Counted from the first letter of the stretch, positions 34,391-44,323 are shown. The stretch is 44,656 nt of DNA from Comamonadaceae bacterium (GCA_947453965.1 CANGIQ010000022.1:1-44656); one strand, 5' to 3'. Numbers and translations are program-made. Notes: generated from the letters alone by a model not told the origin.

Positions 34391-34995
34391 GCGCTTGCTC
34401 CTGGTTTGGGTGTGCTCTTGGCTGCGGGTTTGAGATGCATCCCAGGCTGCGCGATCAACCAGTCTGCAAAAGCGGACAAGTCGGCATGCACACGTGTGCC
34501 AGCCGGAAACTCGTCGGGCAAGGCCTTGTCTTTGAATTTTTCACCTTTGCCGGTGAGCACCAGGTGTGGGCTGCAACCGACCGCAGCACCGGCTCGTAAG
34601 TCACGCAAGGTGTCGCCAACGGTTGGCACCCCGTGCAAGTCCATACCATAGCGCTCGCCAATTTGCTCGAACAAACCCGAGGCAGGCTTGCGACAGGTGC
34701 AGCTTTCTTCGGGGCTGTGCGGGCAATAGAACACAGCATCAATGCGCCCACCTGCCGCGCCCAAGAGCTTGTGCATTTTGCTGTGCATGGCGTTGAGTGC
34801 GGCCACATCAAACAGCCCACGGCCCAAGCCCGACTGGTTGGAGGCCACCGCCACGTGCCAACCCGCATGGTTCAAACGCGCAATGGCTTCGAGCGCGCCG
34901 GGCAAGGGAATCCATTCATCCGCTGACTTGACGTAGTCGTCGCTGTCTTGGTTGATGGTGCCGTCGCGATCAAGGATGACGAGTTTGGTGAACAT
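34387..34995 (-). CDS. gmhB: D-glycero-beta-D-manno-heptose 1,7-bisphosphate 7-phosphatase
   Basis: A HAD phosphatase of the heptose pathway that supplies the lipopolysaccharide core. It has 202 residues. Motif I is LDRDGTINQDSDDYVKS with the D-x-D pair. SNQSGLGRG is motif II, and the zinc loop CPHSPEESCTCRKP holds the Cys/His ligands typical of GmhB. VGDTLRDLRAG is motif IV. It lies between glyS (29 nt) and plsC (4-nt overlap). Confidence 0.95.
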   Translation of the reverse strand: MFTKLVILDRDGTINQDSDDYVKSADEWIPLPGALEAIARLNHAGWHVAVASNQSGLGRGLFDVAALNAMHSKMHKLLGAAGGRIDAVFYCPHSPEESCTCRKPASGLFEQIGERYGMDLHGVPTVGDTLRDLRAGAAVGCSPHLVLTGKGEKFKDKALPDEFPAGTRVHADLSAFADWLIAQPGMHLKPAAKSTPKPGASA

Positions 34996-35024
34996 GGGAG
35001 GGGTGACCTTGGCTCAAAGGTACA

Positions 35025-37154
35025 TCAAGCGGCAAGGCATGACAAATCGGCCACGCGGTTCATGGCCAGGTGCAAAGACTTGAGCAGGCCTTGGCGGTTC
35101 AAGCGCAAGTCCATTTCTTCGGCATTGACCATCACGTCGTCAAAGAAGGCGTCCACCGGCGAGCGCAAAGCCGCCAAGGTTTGCAAGGACGCGGTGTAGT
35201 CGCCCGCATTGAACTGCGCCTCGGACTCGGGCAACAGCTTTTGCATCACGGCATACAGCGCTTGCTCGGCGTCTTCTTTGAACAAAGCGGTGTTCACATG
35301 GGCATCGACCTCGCCTGCTTTTTTGAGCACGTTGCCGATACGCTTGTTGGCCGCAGCCAAGGCGGGGCTTTCGGGCAAGGCGGCAAAGGCACGCACGGCG
35401 GTGAGGCGCTTGGCCACATCGCTCAAGCGTTGTGGGCGCAAGGCCAACACGGCTTCCACCTCTTGCGCCGAGTAGCCTTGCTCGCGCAGGCCGCCCGACA
35501 AGCGGTCATAAATGAACGAAGCCAACGCAGCAGCAGGATCGGTGATCTTGTCACCAAAGGCAGGAATAGCTTGTGCGATCAGCGCGTCCAAGCCCACATC
35601 CAAATGGGCTTCGCTCAACATGCGCACCACGCCCAAAGCATGACGACGCAAAGCAAACGGGTCTTTGTCGCCGGTGGGCAAGTTGCCAATGCCAAACATG
35701 CCGACCAAGGTTTCGAGCTTGTCGGCGAGGGCCACCACCACGCCCACGGTGTTGCGTGGCAACTCGTCGCCTGCGAAGCGGGGTTTGTAGTGGTCTTCAA
35801 TCGCTTGCGCCACATCAGGGCTCAGGCCATCGTGACGCGCGTAGTAGCCGCCCATGATGCCTTGCAGCTCAGGGAACTCGCCCACCATGTCGGTCAGTAA
35901 ATCGGTTTTCGCCAGTTGCGCGGCGGTGTCCACAGCCTGCACGAAGGTGGCGTCTTTGGCTTGTGGCAGCAAGGCCGCAACGCCTTTGGCAATGGCGCGC
36001 ACGCGCTCGGTGCGCTCGCCTTGGGTGCCGAGTTTGTTGTGATAGACCACCTTGGCCAAACCGTCCACGCGCGAGGCGAGTGTTTTTTTGCGGTCTTGGT
36101 CAAAGAAGAATTTGGCATCGGCCAAGCGGGGACGCACCACGCGTTCGTTACCCCCAATCACGGCTGAGGCGTCATCAGGCGTGATGTTGCTGACCACCAA
36201 AAACTTGTTGGTCAACTTGCCTGCTGCATCCAGCAGGGGAAAGTATTTTTGATTGGCCTTCATCGTGAGGATGAGGCACTCTTGCGGCACGTCGAGGAAC
36301 TGTTGTTCAAACTCGCACACCAACACATTAGGACGTTCGACCAAGGCGGTCACTTCGTCAAGCAAGGCAGCGTCTTCGATGGCTTTCACTCCGCCGCCAA
36401 CTTTGGCTGCGGCAGCTTCAAGTTGGCGTGCAATCTCCGCACGGCGCTCGGTAAAGCTGGCAATCACCGCGCCGTCTTTGGCGAGTGTGTCGGCGTAGAC
36501 ATCGGCATTGGCCAACACCACGGGCGACACACGGGCTTCAAAGCGGTGACCTTGTGTGCTGTTGCCAGCGGTTAGGCCCAAGGCTTTCACACTCACTACG
36601 GTGCTGCCATGCAAGGCGACCAAGCTGTGCGCAGGGCGCACGAAGTGGACGCTGCTCCAGCCAGGTAACTCACAGTCGGTTTCGAGCTGGTAGCTCATCA
36701 CCTTAGGGATGGGCAGTTTGGCAATCGCTTCATTCAACGCTTTTTGCAAACCATCGGCCAAGCTCGCACCTTTGACGATGCTGTCGTAGAACAAAGCTTC
36801 GGCTTTGCCATCAGGTGCGCGTTTGAGTTGCGCCACAGCCTCTGGGCCTGCGCCCAAGGCTTGGAGTTTTTTCAACAAGGCGGGGGTGGCGTTGCCGCTC
36901 GCGTCCAAGCCCACGGTAACGGGCATGAGTTTTTGTTGCACCGCTTTGTCAGCCGCTAATGCGGAGACGGCGGTGATGTGGGCTGCCAAACGACGTGGCG
37001 ATGCATAAGCCGTCACGGCCGAGTTCGTCGCTGTGAGGCCTTGTGCTTTGAGCTGCTCAAACAGCACGCTAGAAAAAGCGTCGCCCAGTTTTTGCAAGGC
37101 CTTGGGGGGCAGCTCTTCGACGAAGAGTTCGATGAGGAGGTTCTGTGTGGTCAT
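35025..37154 (-). CDS. glyS: Glycyl-tRNA synthetase, beta subunit
   Basis: The beta chain of the alpha2-beta2 glycyl-tRNA synthetase, needed for tRNA recognition and charging. It has 709 residues, close to the usual 690-710. The N-terminus NLLIELFVEELPPKALQKLG is the family signature; others are RPAHSLVALHGSTVV, ALVERPNVLVCEFEQQFL and FLVVSNITPDDASAVIGGNE. The ATG at 37154 starts the signature, 17 nt after the glyQ stop; upstream in-frame codons would run into glyQ and have no matching sequence. Confidence 0.97.
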   Translation of the reverse strand: MTTQNLLIELFVEELPPKALQKLGDAFSSVLFEQLKAQGLTATNSAVTAYASPRRLAAHITAVSALAADKAVQQKLMPVTVGLDASGNATPALLKKLQALGAGPEAVAQLKRAPDGKAEALFYDSIVKGASLADGLQKALNEAIAKLPIPKVMSYQLETDCELPGWSSVHFVRPAHSLVALHGSTVVSVKALGLTAGNSTQGHRFEARVSPVVLANADVYADTLAKDGAVIASFTERRAEIARQLEAAAAKVGGGVKAIEDAALLDEVTALVERPNVLVCEFEQQFLDVPQECLILTMKANQKYFPLLDAAGKLTNKFLVVSNITPDDASAVIGGNERVVRPRLADAKFFFDQDRKKTLASRVDGLAKVVYHNKLGTQGERTERVRAIAKGVAALLPQAKDATFVQAVDTAAQLAKTDLLTDMVGEFPELQGIMGGYYARHDGLSPDVAQAIEDHYKPRFAGDELPRNTVGVVVALADKLETLVGMFGIGNLPTGDKDPFALRRHALGVVRMLSEAHLDVGLDALIAQAIPAFGDKITDPAAALASFIYDRLSGGLREQGYSAQEVEAVLALRPQRLSDVAKRLTAVRAFAALPESPALAAANKRIGNVLKKAGEVDAHVNTALFKEDAEQALYAVMQKLLPESEAQFNAGDYTASLQTLAALRSPVDAFFDDVMVNAEEMDLRLNRQGLLKSLHLAMNRVADLSCLAA

Positions 37155-37171
37155 GTTCTTGTGTCCTGCGC

Positions 37172-38077
37172 TCAAGCGGCCTTCTTCGGCATTTGGTCCA
37201 CCCATTCGCGCGGGGCCATGGGAAAGCCCAAGCGCTCGCGGCTCTCGTAATAGCTTTGCGCCACGGCGCGGGCCAAGTTACGGATGCGGCCGATGTAGGC
37301 GGCACGCTCGGTCACGCTGATGGCACCACGGGCGTCCAACAAATTGAAGGTGTGTGCGGCTTTGAGCACTTGCTCGTAAGCGGGCAATGCGAGTTGGGCG
37401 CTCATCAAATGTTGGGCTTGTTTTTCGTGCGCGCCAAACGCAGTGAACAAGAAATCGGCATCGCTGTGCTCGAAGTTGTAGGTGGATTGCTCGACTTCGT
37501 TTTGTTTGTAGACGTCGCCGTAGGTGAGGCCATCGGTCCATTGCAGGTTGTAGACGTTGTCCACGCCTTGCAGATACATGGCCAAGCGCTCCAAGCCGTA
37601 GGTGATTTCGCCGGTGATGGGTTTGCAATCAATGCCGCCCACCTGTTGGAAGTAGGTGAACTGCGTGACTTCCATGCCGTTCAACCACACCTCCCAGCCC
37701 AAGCCCCAGGCGCCCAGGGTTGGGTTTTCCCAATCGTCTTCGACGAAGCGGATGTCGTTTTTCTTCAGGTCAAAACCGAGCGCTTCGAGCGAGCCCAGGT
37801 ACAGCTCCAAGATGTTGCTGGGCGCGGGCTTCAACACCACCTGGTATTGGTAGTAATGCTGCAAGCGGTTGGGGTTCTCGCCGTAGCGGCCATCTTTGGG
37901 ACGGCGACTCGGTTGCACGTAAGCGGCCTTCCAAGGCTCTGGGCCCAAGGCGCGTAAAAACGTGGCGGTGTGTGAGGTGCCCGCACCGACCTCCATGTCG
38001 ATGGGTTGCAACAAGGCACAGCCTTGCTCGGCCCAGTAAGACTGGAGTTTGAGAATGATTTGTTGAAAGGTCAGCAT
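37172..38077 (-). CDS. glyQ: Glycyl-tRNA synthetase, alpha subunit
   Basis: Carries the class II catalytic core of the heterotetrameric glycyl-tRNA synthetase. It has 301 residues, the expected length. Seen: [20 protein letters not shown] at the start, [20 protein letters not shown], and [20 protein letters not shown], typical of Gly[20 protein letters not shown] follows in the middle. It precedes glyS by 17 nt. The 66-nt gap before it, after lnt, shows no terminator, so read-through from ybeX-lnt is plausible. Confidence 0.97.
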   Translation of the reverse strand: MLTFQQIILKLQSYWAEQGCALLQPIDMEVGAGTSHTATFLRALGPEPWKAAYVQPSRRPKDGRYGENPNRLQHYYQYQVVLKPAPSNILELYLGSLEALGFDLKKNDIRFVEDDWENPTLGAWGLGWEVWLNGMEVTQFTYFQQVGGIDCKPITGEITYGLERLAMYLQGVDNVYNLQWTDGLTYGDVYKQNEVEQSTYNFEHSDADFLFTAFGAHEKQAQHLMSAQLALPAYEQVLKAAHTFNLLDARGAISVTERAAYIGRIRNLARAVAQSYYESRERLGFPMAPREWVDQMPKKAA

Positions 38078-38143
38078 AAAACCAATGCCAGCTTGTGAGC
38101 CAGCTCAGTAAGCGCAGGGCCAAATGCCTGCAAACCTTTGATT

Positions 38144-39790
38144 TTACGGGCCGAAACGCCTCTGGCCGTGGCGGCGTTGCGAAGACTGCCAGGCCACGAC
38201 AACAAACACCCCCAAGCACAGCGCCACCAAGGGCCAGAGACCCCAGGCAGATACCCAGCGGGCGTAGGGGGTCACTGGGCCCTCCACACCTTGGACCGAG
38301 GCGGTCAGTGCGGCTTGGACGCCGCTGGGCAAGCGGTGCGTGACTTCGCCGCGCGCATTGATGATGGCGGTGGCGCCGGTGTTGGTGGCACGCAGCATGG
38401 GCCGCGCGAGCTCCAAGGTGCGCATGCGAGAAATTTGCAAATGCTGGTCAATCGCCACCGTGTCGCCAAACCACGCAATGTTGCTGAGGTTGAGCAGCAA
38501 AGTGGGTGCGGTGGCGGGATCGGCAAAGCTTTGGGCCAGCTCTTCGCCAAACAAGTCTTCGTAGCAAATATTGGGGGCAATGCGTTCGCCGCGCCAGACC
38601 AAAGAAGGTTGGGCCACCGCGCCCCGGGCGAAATCGCCGAGAGGAATGTTCATCAAGCGCACAAACCACTGGAACATCGGAGGCACAAATTCACCAAATG
38701 GCACCAAGTGGTGTTTGTCGTAGCGGTAGGCACTGTGGGCGTCACCTGCTTGCAGGGCCAAGGCGGAGTTGGTGTAACGGCGTGTGCCATCTGATCCAGA
38801 CAGGCTCAGGGGCAAACCAATCAGGGCGACTTGCTGGCTGCGCGCATAGCGTTGTTGCAACTCGGTCCAATAGCTGCCTGGCAATTGTTCGGGCAACACA
38901 GGAAGCGCGGTTTCAGGCAAGACGATCAGGTCGGAGGTGTTGCTGAGCAAGGCGGCACGGTAATCCGTCAAGGCACGCCCCACGCCCGCACCGAATTTAA
39001 TGTCTTGGGCCACATTGCCTTGCAACAAGGTAACGGTCAGCGCAGGACGCGGTGGGGCTTGCTCAGACGCGGCTTGACGCGATGCACCGAACCAGACCAA
39101 ACCCAGCGCAGCTAACGCGACAACAGATACCCCGCGTGCCATCCAGCCCAGAGGTACCTCACGTCGGTCTTGGCGTTGCGCGGCAATAGCCATGGCGAGC
39201 CAGGCGGCCAAGCCACACAAGCCGTAAACACCGATCCAGGAGACCGCATGGTGCAGCACACTGTCCACATGCGCATAGCCAATGGCTCCCCATGGAAAGC
39301 CGGTGAACAAGGTGCCGCGTAACCACTCGGCCAACACCCACAGTACAGCAAACGCACTGGCGCGTGACCACACGCCCATGCCTTGCACGCACCACGTGCG
39401 GTAGGCCCACAGGGCGATGGCATAGAACAGCGCCAGACTCGTGCCCAGCAGCACCACAGCCAGCGCGGCCAACCCAGCAGGCATGCCGCCATACAGGTTC
39501 ATGGAAATGAACAACCACCAGGTGCTGCCGATCAACCACGCTGATGCAAACACCACGCCTTGGTAAAAAGCTTGCAAGGGATTGCGACTGCGGTCCACAC
39601 AGGCCGCGAGAAATGCCAGGCTCAAAATTTGCAGCCAACCTTGTGGTTGACCTTGCCAGCCGTCGTGGAAGGGCCAAGCGAGGGACCATGACTGCGCCAC
39701 CCCCGCCAACAGCAACACCAGGCCTTGCCCCAAGCCTACTGAGGCCGACGAGGCATCTACCACCAGGCGTGAAGAACGATGGCGCGCCAT
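38144..39790 (-). CDS. lnt: Apolipoprotein N-acyltransferase
   Basis: Adds the third acyl chain to lipoproteins at the periplasmic side of the inner membrane. It has 548 residues: several membrane helices in the first 230 residues, then a nitrilase-like domain and a last helix. The catalytic triad is visible as Glu in VLPETALPV, Lys in YDKHHLVPFGEFVPP and Cys in NICYEDLFGEE. It starts 5 nt after the ybeX/corC stop. Confidence 0.96.
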   Translation of the reverse strand: MARHRSSRLVVDASSASVGLGQGLVLLLAGVAQSWSLAWPFHDGWQGQPQGWLQILSLAFLAACVDRSRNPLQAFYQGVVFASAWLIGSTWWLFISMNLYGGMPAGLAALAVVLLGTSLALFYAIALWAYRTWCVQGMGVWSRASAFAVLWVLAEWLRGTLFTGFPWGAIGYAHVDSVLHHAVSWIGVYGLCGLAAWLAMAIAAQRQDRREVPLGWMARGVSVVALAALGLVWFGASRQAASEQAPPRPALTVTLLQGNVAQDIKFGAGVGRALTDYRAALLSNTSDLIVLPETALPVLPEQLPGSYWTELQQRYARSQQVALIGLPLSLSGSDGTRRYTNSALALQAGDAHSAYRYDKHHLVPFGEFVPPMFQWFVRLMNIPLGDFARGAVAQPSLVWRGERIAPNICYEDLFGEELAQSFADPATAPTLLLNLSNIAWFGDTVAIDQHLQISRMRTLELARPMLRATNTGATAIINARGEVTHRLPSGVQAALTASVQGVEGPVTPYARWVSAWGLWPLVALCLGVFVVVAWQSSQRRHGQRRFGP

Positions 39791-39795
39791 GGGGC

Positions 39796-40680
39796 TTAAG
39801 GCGCCTCAGGCTCGGCAGGGACGGGATAGACCTTGAACCACTTCACAGCCCCCGCCTTGGTGTGCAGGACTTCAAACCGTAGCTCGTTCACGTCGAAGCG
39901 TTCGCCGCGTCGCGGCACATGACCCATGGCGTGGGCGATGAGGCCACCAATGGTGTCGAACTTGTTGTCGGCATTGGCGTCTGTTTGCGCAATCTCCAGC
40001 ACGGTGGAGAAGGCTTCTGCCACGCGCTCAATCGAGGTGTCGCCGCTGACGCGGTAGGTGCGGTCTGCCAACGCAAAGATGTCGCCCGCATCGTCCTCTT
40101 GGTCGAACTCGTCTTCAATGTCGCCCACGATTTGTTCCAGCACGTCTTCAATCGTGACCAAGCCGGCGATGCGCCCGAACTCATCCACCACCAAGGCCAT
40201 GTGGTTGCGTGTGTTGCGAAACTCGCGCAGCAAGTCATTGAGCCCTTTGCTCTCGGGAATGAACACCGGGGGGCGCAGCAGCGTGCGCAGATTCAAGGCG
40301 GGTGCGCGTTGCAGTTTGAGCAAATCTTTGGCCAACAAGATGCCGACGATGTTGTCGCGCTCGTTCTCGTAAACGGGGAAGCGTGAGTGCGCCGTGTCAA
40401 TGACTTGGTGCATGCTTTCGTCCAGCGAGGCATCGATGTTGATCAAGTCCATGCGAGGCGCAGCGACCATCACATCGCCAGCCGTGAGGTCGGCCATGCG
40501 CAACACCCCTTCGAGCATGACGCGGCTTTCAGGGCCAATGACTTGGTTGTCTTCTGCGTCGGAGAGGGCGTCCAGCAGCTCTTCGCGAGAGTCGGGGCCA
40601 GGGTGTATGAATTCAAGCAAGCGCTGCCAGTAGCTGCGTTTGTCGCTTGCGTCTTGATCTCGAGAATGCGGGGCGGTCAC
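39796..40680 (-). CDS. corC: CBS-domain protein YbeX/CorC
   Basis: A 294-residue cytosolic protein with two CBS domains (APRMDLINIDASLDESMHQV; VFIPESKGLNDLLREFRNTR), the bridge EFGRIAGLVTIEDVLEQIVG and a C-terminal CorC/HlyC domain ending VLHTKAGAVKWFKVYPVP. Relatives are linked to magnesium and cobalt efflux and, in E. coli YbeX, to ribosome maturation. The start is GTG at 40680, with no strong ribosome site; a later start cannot be excluded. It heads the ybeX-lnt-glyQ-glyS block. Confidence 0.92.
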   Translation of the reverse strand: MTAPHSRDQDASDKRSYWQRLLEFIHPGPDSREELLDALSDAEDNQVIGPESRVMLEGVLRMADLTAGDVMVAAPRMDLINIDASLDESMHQVIDTAHSRFPVYENERDNIVGILLAKDLLKLQRAPALNLRTLLRPPVFIPESKGLNDLLREFRNTRNHMALVVDEFGRIAGLVTIEDVLEQIVGDIEDEFDQEDDAGDIFALADRTYRVSGDTSIERVAEAFSTVLEIAQTDANADNKFDTIGGLIAHAMGHVPRRGERFDVNELRFEVLHTKAGAVKWFKVYPVPAEPEAP

Positions 40681-40749
40681 TGTGGTGCGGCAAGTCGCCG
40701 CGAGAGTCTGTCAAGCCTCAAGCATAGCCCAAGCGCGTGTCAGATACGG

Positions 40750-41475
40750 TTACTCTGCGGACTGATGGCGGCCTTCGCGCACGCCTTTGCGAATTTCTTG
40801 CACTTGAGCCAAGAAATCCCAAAACTTTTTCGCGTCTTCTTTGATGCTGTAGTTGGTTTTGGCAAATTGATCTGCCACCAATTCGGTGACGCGGCTGTCG
40901 AGGTTGCGTTTGGGCAAGCTCAAATAAGCCTCGGTTTCAGAGCCATCGCGCTCCAGCGTCGCACCGCTTTTGCGCGCGATGCGGATCATGGGTGCGTTTT
41001 CGCTCAGGGCGTGAATGTAGATTTGCGAGACTTTTGCGTTGCGTGCATGCATGACGGCACGTTCAAACAAACGCGCGCCATAGCCACGACCTCGCGCCGA
41101 CGATTTCACCGACACACCAAACTCCGCGATGGAAGGGCGCCCCGGTTCTTTCATGATGGCCAAATGTGCCATGGCCACGATGTCGAGGTTGCGGTTGAAG
41201 ATGCCGTAAATTTCATCGGTCCCGAACTTCAAGCCATCGATGTAGCGGTTGATTTGCTCATCGGTGGCGGCATAACCAAAGCGCAAATACCGGTCATGCG
41301 GCGCCAGAGCCAACATGTGTACTTTCATGGCTGGTACATGCTCAGGCCCCAAGGGACAAATGGGAATCAAGCCACCCTCGTTGTCAGACGACAAGGCATG
41401 CGGCACCCCAGACAGGCGCAACAGCTGTCGGCCGGCCTCTGCGGTGGTGCGTGCAAGTGTTTGTGCGAGGGTCAT
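40750..41475 (-). CDS. GNAT-family N-acetyltransferase
   Basis: A 241-residue acetyltransferase-like protein. The acetyl-CoA-binding motif A is VKSSARGRGYGARLFERAV (R-G-x-G-x-G/A), followed by NAKVSQIYIHALSENAPMIR and ARKSGATLERDG, the usual GNAT order. MLALAPHDRYLRFGYAATDE near residue 60 is seen in relatives of similar length. The ATG at 41475 is favoured over an upstream GTG at 41499 because a near-perfect promoter lies between them, which would make the transcript start at or next to this ATG. Substrate unknown. Confidence 0.85.
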   Translation of the reverse strand: MTLAQTLARTTAEAGRQLLRLSGVPHALSSDNEGGLIPICPLGPEHVPAMKVHMLALAPHDRYLRFGYAATDEQINRYIDGLKFGTDEIYGIFNRNLDIVAMAHLAIMKEPGRPSIAEFGVSVKSSARGRGYGARLFERAVMHARNAKVSQIYIHALSENAPMIRIARKSGATLERDGSETEAYLSLPKRNLDSRVTELVADQFAKTNYSIKEDAKKFWDFLAQVQEIRKGVREGRHQSAE

Positions 41476-41482
41476 GCATTGA

Positions 41483-41511
41483 AGTATAAGGGTTTTCACC
41501 TATTCTTGCAA
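41483..41511 (-). promoter_or_regulatory. Sigma70 promoter of the acetyltransferase gene, leaderless start likely
   Basis: TTGCAA (41511-41506) and TATACT (41488-41483) are separated by exactly 17 bp. The predicted start lies near 41476, at the ATG at 41475, so the mRNA would have almost no leader. No Shine-Dalgarno sequence precedes the ATG, which fits. Confidence 0.65.
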
Positions 41512-41601
41512 AAGTCTGACATTGACTTGTCTGACAGGGGACATTCCGGATGGTCCTCGCCGACAGAGCCAAGCAGAATGCAGTGAAGGAGATAAATAAA
41601 A

Positions 41602-43299
41602 ATGACACAACCGTGGCTGCAAGCTTATCCAGAAGGTGTTCCGCACGACGTGCATCCTGAGGAATTTCGATCCGTCGCACACTTGTTGGAGGACTCGTTC
41701 AAACGCAATGCGAGTTCACGCTTTGCCGTCTGCATGGACCGCTGGATGACTTACAGCGATGTGGACCATGCCTCTGCAGCCGTAGGAGCATGGCTCCAAC
41801 ATTTGGGGCTACCTGCGGGCTCGCGTGTGGCCATCATGCTGCCCAATGTGCCGCAATTCGCCGTCACCATGGCCGCCGTACTGCGTGCGGGCTATATCTG
41901 CGTCAATGTGAACCCGCTCTACACGCCCCGCGAGTTGCAACACCAGCTGAAAGACTCTGGCGCAACCACGATTGTGATTCTGGAGAACTTCGCCAAGATC
42001 TTGCAAGAAGTGATTGACGAAACGCCGATTGAACATGTGGCGGTCGCTTCGATGGGCGACATGTTGGGCTTTGTGTACGGAAACTGGATCACGTTTGCCG
42101 TGCGTCATTTGGCACGCATGGTGCCCGCGTTCAAACTGCCACGTCATGACAAGTCTGGACGTGAGCGCACTTTGGTTTCCTTCAAGCATGTGTTGGCGGC
42201 GGGGCAGCGAATGTCCCTCAAACCGACGACCGCTGATTTGAAATCCACCGCATTTTTGCAATACACAGGGGGCACCACAGGCTTGTCCAAAGGCGCCGTG
42301 CTCACGCACGGCAACATCGTGGCGGCCATTTTGCAGGCGGAGGCTTGGTTCACTCCCGCAATTCGTCGGGTAGGCGATGTGCGGCGCATCAACTGCATTG
42401 CGGCTTTGCCGCTGTATCACATCTTTGCGCTCACCTTGTGCTTGCTGTCGATTCGATGGGGTGCGCACATGACCCTGATTCCGAATCCGCGCGACATTGA
42501 CAAGTTTGTGGAAGTGCTGAAAAAACGTCCCTTCCATTTGCTGCCTGCCGTCAACACGCTGTTCAACGCGCTGTTGCAACATCCGCATTTCAAGTCTTTG
42601 GATTTTTCAAATTTGTGCGTCTCGCAAGCAGGTGGCATGGCAGCGTCCGAGGGCACGGCCAAACGCTGGCAAGAAGTCACCGGCTGCGCCATGGTCGAAG
42701 GTTGGGGCATGAGCGAAACCTGCGCGATTGGCACCAACAACCCGGTTACTGCGACTCAGTTCAGTGGCAACATTGGTCTGCCATTGCCTGGCATTGAGAT
42801 TGCCATCAAAGATGATGCGGGCACGAGCCTAGCCTTGGGTGAGACTGGCGAAATCTGCATCAAGGGCCCGAACGTGATGACGGGCTATTACATGCAAGCC
42901 GAAGAAACCGCCAAAGCATTCACTACCGATGGCTTCATGCGAACTGGCGATATTGGCGTGATGGATGCACAAGGCTTCACACGCATCGTGGACCGTAAAA
43001 AGGACATGATTTTGGTCAGCGGATTCAACGTGTTCCCCAATGAATTGGAAAACGTGATTTCGCTGTGCCCCGGTGTGATCGAGTGTGCCGCCGTGGGGGT
43101 TCCCGACGAGAAGCAAGGCGAATCCATCAAGGTCTTCGTTGTGCGCAGCGATGTGACGCTGACGGAAGACGACATTGCGAAATATTGCCGTGAGAATTTG
43201 ACGGGCTACAAGCATCCGAAGTACATCGAATTCCGCGATGAGCTACCCAAAACGAATGTGGGCAAGGTGTTACGGCGCGAGTTGCGAGCACACCCTTGA
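41602..43299 (+). CDS. fadD: Long-chain fatty-acid-CoA ligase-like protein
   Basis: A 565-residue AMP-forming acyl-CoA synthetase that activates carboxylic acids for beta-oxidation. The AMP-binding P-loop is LQYTGGTTGLSKGAVLTHGN, A5 is GWGMSETCAIGTNNP, and the C-terminal hinge is DRKKDMILVSGFNVFPNELE. The catalytic lysine is near the end, in PKTNVGKVLRREL. AAGGAG lies 10 nt upstream of the ATG. The substrate chain length is not evident; FadD-like length and order fit long chains. It overlaps or abuts the MBL gene. Confidence 0.92.
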   Translation: MTQPWLQAYPEGVPHDVHPEEFRSVAHLLEDSFKRNASSRFAVCMDRWMTYSDVDHASAAVGAWLQHLGLPAGSRVAIMLPNVPQFAVTMAAVLRAGYICVNVNPLYTPRELQHQLKDSGATTIVILENFAKILQEVIDETPIEHVAVASMGDMLGFVYGNWITFAVRHLARMVPAFKLPRHDKSGRERTLVSFKHVLAAGQRMSLKPTTADLKSTAFLQYTGGTTGLSKGAVLTHGNIVAAILQAEAWFTPAIRRVGDVRRINCIAALPLYHIFALTLCLLSIRWGAHMTLIPNPRDIDKFVEVLKKRPFHLLPAVNTLFNALLQHPHFKSLDFSNLCVSQAGGMAASEGTAKRWQEVTGCAMVEGWGMSETCAIGTNNPVTATQFSGNIGLPLPGIEIAIKDDAGTSLALGETGEICIKGPNVMTGYYMQAEETAKAFTTDGFMRTGDIGVMDAQGFTRIVDRKKDMILVSGFNVFPNELENVISLCPGVIECAAVGVPDEKQGESIKVFVVRSDVTLTEDDIAKYCRENLTGYKHPKYIEFRDELPKTNVGKVLRRELRAHP

Positions 43300-43304
43300 A
43301 CGCC

Positions 43305-44219
43305 ATGATTAACTTGCCTCAGGAAGTCAGCTTCTGGGAGCGCGGCTGGCTATCCTCCAACAACATCTTGTTGCGTGATGCATCACAAGCCATTTTGGTG
43401 GATACAGGTTATTGGACGCATGCCGCGCAAACACTCGAATTGGTTCAAGCTGCGCTAGGTACACAGCCGCTGACAGGGATCATCAACACCCACTTGCACA
43501 GCGACCATTGCGGCGGTAATGCCCACTTGCAGTCCGCCTATCCTGCAGCCACCACGCAAATTCCCTCTGGGCATGCGGCTTACGTGTTTGATTGGGATCC
43601 AGCCGCATTGACGTACACGCCCACAGGGCAACATTGCCCGCAGTTTGCGGCTACCGATGTGATCCGTGACGGTGATTGTTTTGAGGTGGGGGCTACGCAT
43701 TGGAAGGCCTATGCAGCGCCTGGGCATGATCCGAACTCCATCGTGTTGTTTTGTGAAGCAACACGCCTGTTGATTTCCGCTGATGCGCTGTGGGGCAACG
43801 GCTTTGGTGTGGTGTTTCCTGAAATCGAAGGCATCTCAGCGTTCGATGAAGTGGGTGCGACCTTGGATCTGATTGAAACCCTTCGTCCTGAAATCGTTTT
43901 GCCTGGGCATGGCTCGGCATTTACCGATGTTGCCGAAGCCATTGAAAGAGCACGCAAGCGACTGACTGGCTTTAAAAGTAACCCAGACAAGCACGCCATG
44001 TACGCAGCCAAGGTGTTGCTGAAGTTCAAATTGCTGGAATTTCAACGTATATCGGTTGAAGATTTTCTGCAGTGGAGTGCCCAAAGCGCCTATATGCAAG
44101 AGCTGAAAACACGCTACGTCAGCCACCAGTCTTTTGACGCTTGGTTTGAGGAGCTTTGTTTAGGCTTGCAATCCAGTGGCGCAGCGACACTGGAGAATGG
44201 CTTTATCTCCAACACTTAG
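43305..44219 (+). CDS. MBL-fold metallo-hydrolase
   Basis: A 304-residue metallo-beta-lactamase-fold hydrolase. The zinc motif H-x-H-x-D-H is in INTHLHSDHCGGN, further ligands lie in APGHDPNSIV (His), ISADALWG (Asp) and VLPGHGSAF (His). The C-terminal 80 residues are helical. The ATG at 43305 is used; a TTG at 43296 overlapping the fadD stop is an alternative start. Coupling with the acyl-CoA ligase gene suggests a thioester or lactone substrate, perhaps a quality-control hydrolase for CoA esters, but that is a guess. Confidence 0.87.
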   Translation: MINLPQEVSFWERGWLSSNNILLRDASQAILVDTGYWTHAAQTLELVQAALGTQPLTGIINTHLHSDHCGGNAHLQSAYPAATTQIPSGHAAYVFDWDPAALTYTPTGQHCPQFAATDVIRDGDCFEVGATHWKAYAAPGHDPNSIVLFCEATRLLISADALWGNGFGVVFPEIEGISAFDEVGATLDLIETLRPEIVLPGHGSAFTDVAEAIERARKRLTGFKSNPDKHAMYAAKVLLKFKLLEFQRISVEDFLQWSAQSAYMQELKTRYVSHQSFDAWFEELCLGLQSSGAATLENGFISNT

Positions 44220-44272
44220 AGATAAACGAGGCGTTGAGCCTATGAGCCACTGATGAGCGGCAAACGAATCCA

Positions 44273-44309
44273 CAAAAACAAAAACCCCCACTCGGATGAG
44301 CGGGGGTTT
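44273..44309 (-). terminator. Terminator of the rRNA operon
   Basis: The arms AAACCCCC and GGGGGTTT with an inner CTC/GAG pairing around GGAT (44282-44309) form a stem that on the minus strand is followed by TTTTTGTTTTTG. It lies 15 nt after the 3' end of 5S rRNA. The plus-strand flank has no good T-tract, so any terminating effect on the MBL gene would be weaker. Confidence 0.85.
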
Positions 44310-44323
44310 CTGAGGCTTAAATA

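Noticed and set aside
43296..43304. TTG start for the MBL-fold gene overlapping the fadD stop
   Set aside because: Possible, but ATG at 43305 is three codons later and gives a normal N-terminus; no ribosome site favours TTG.
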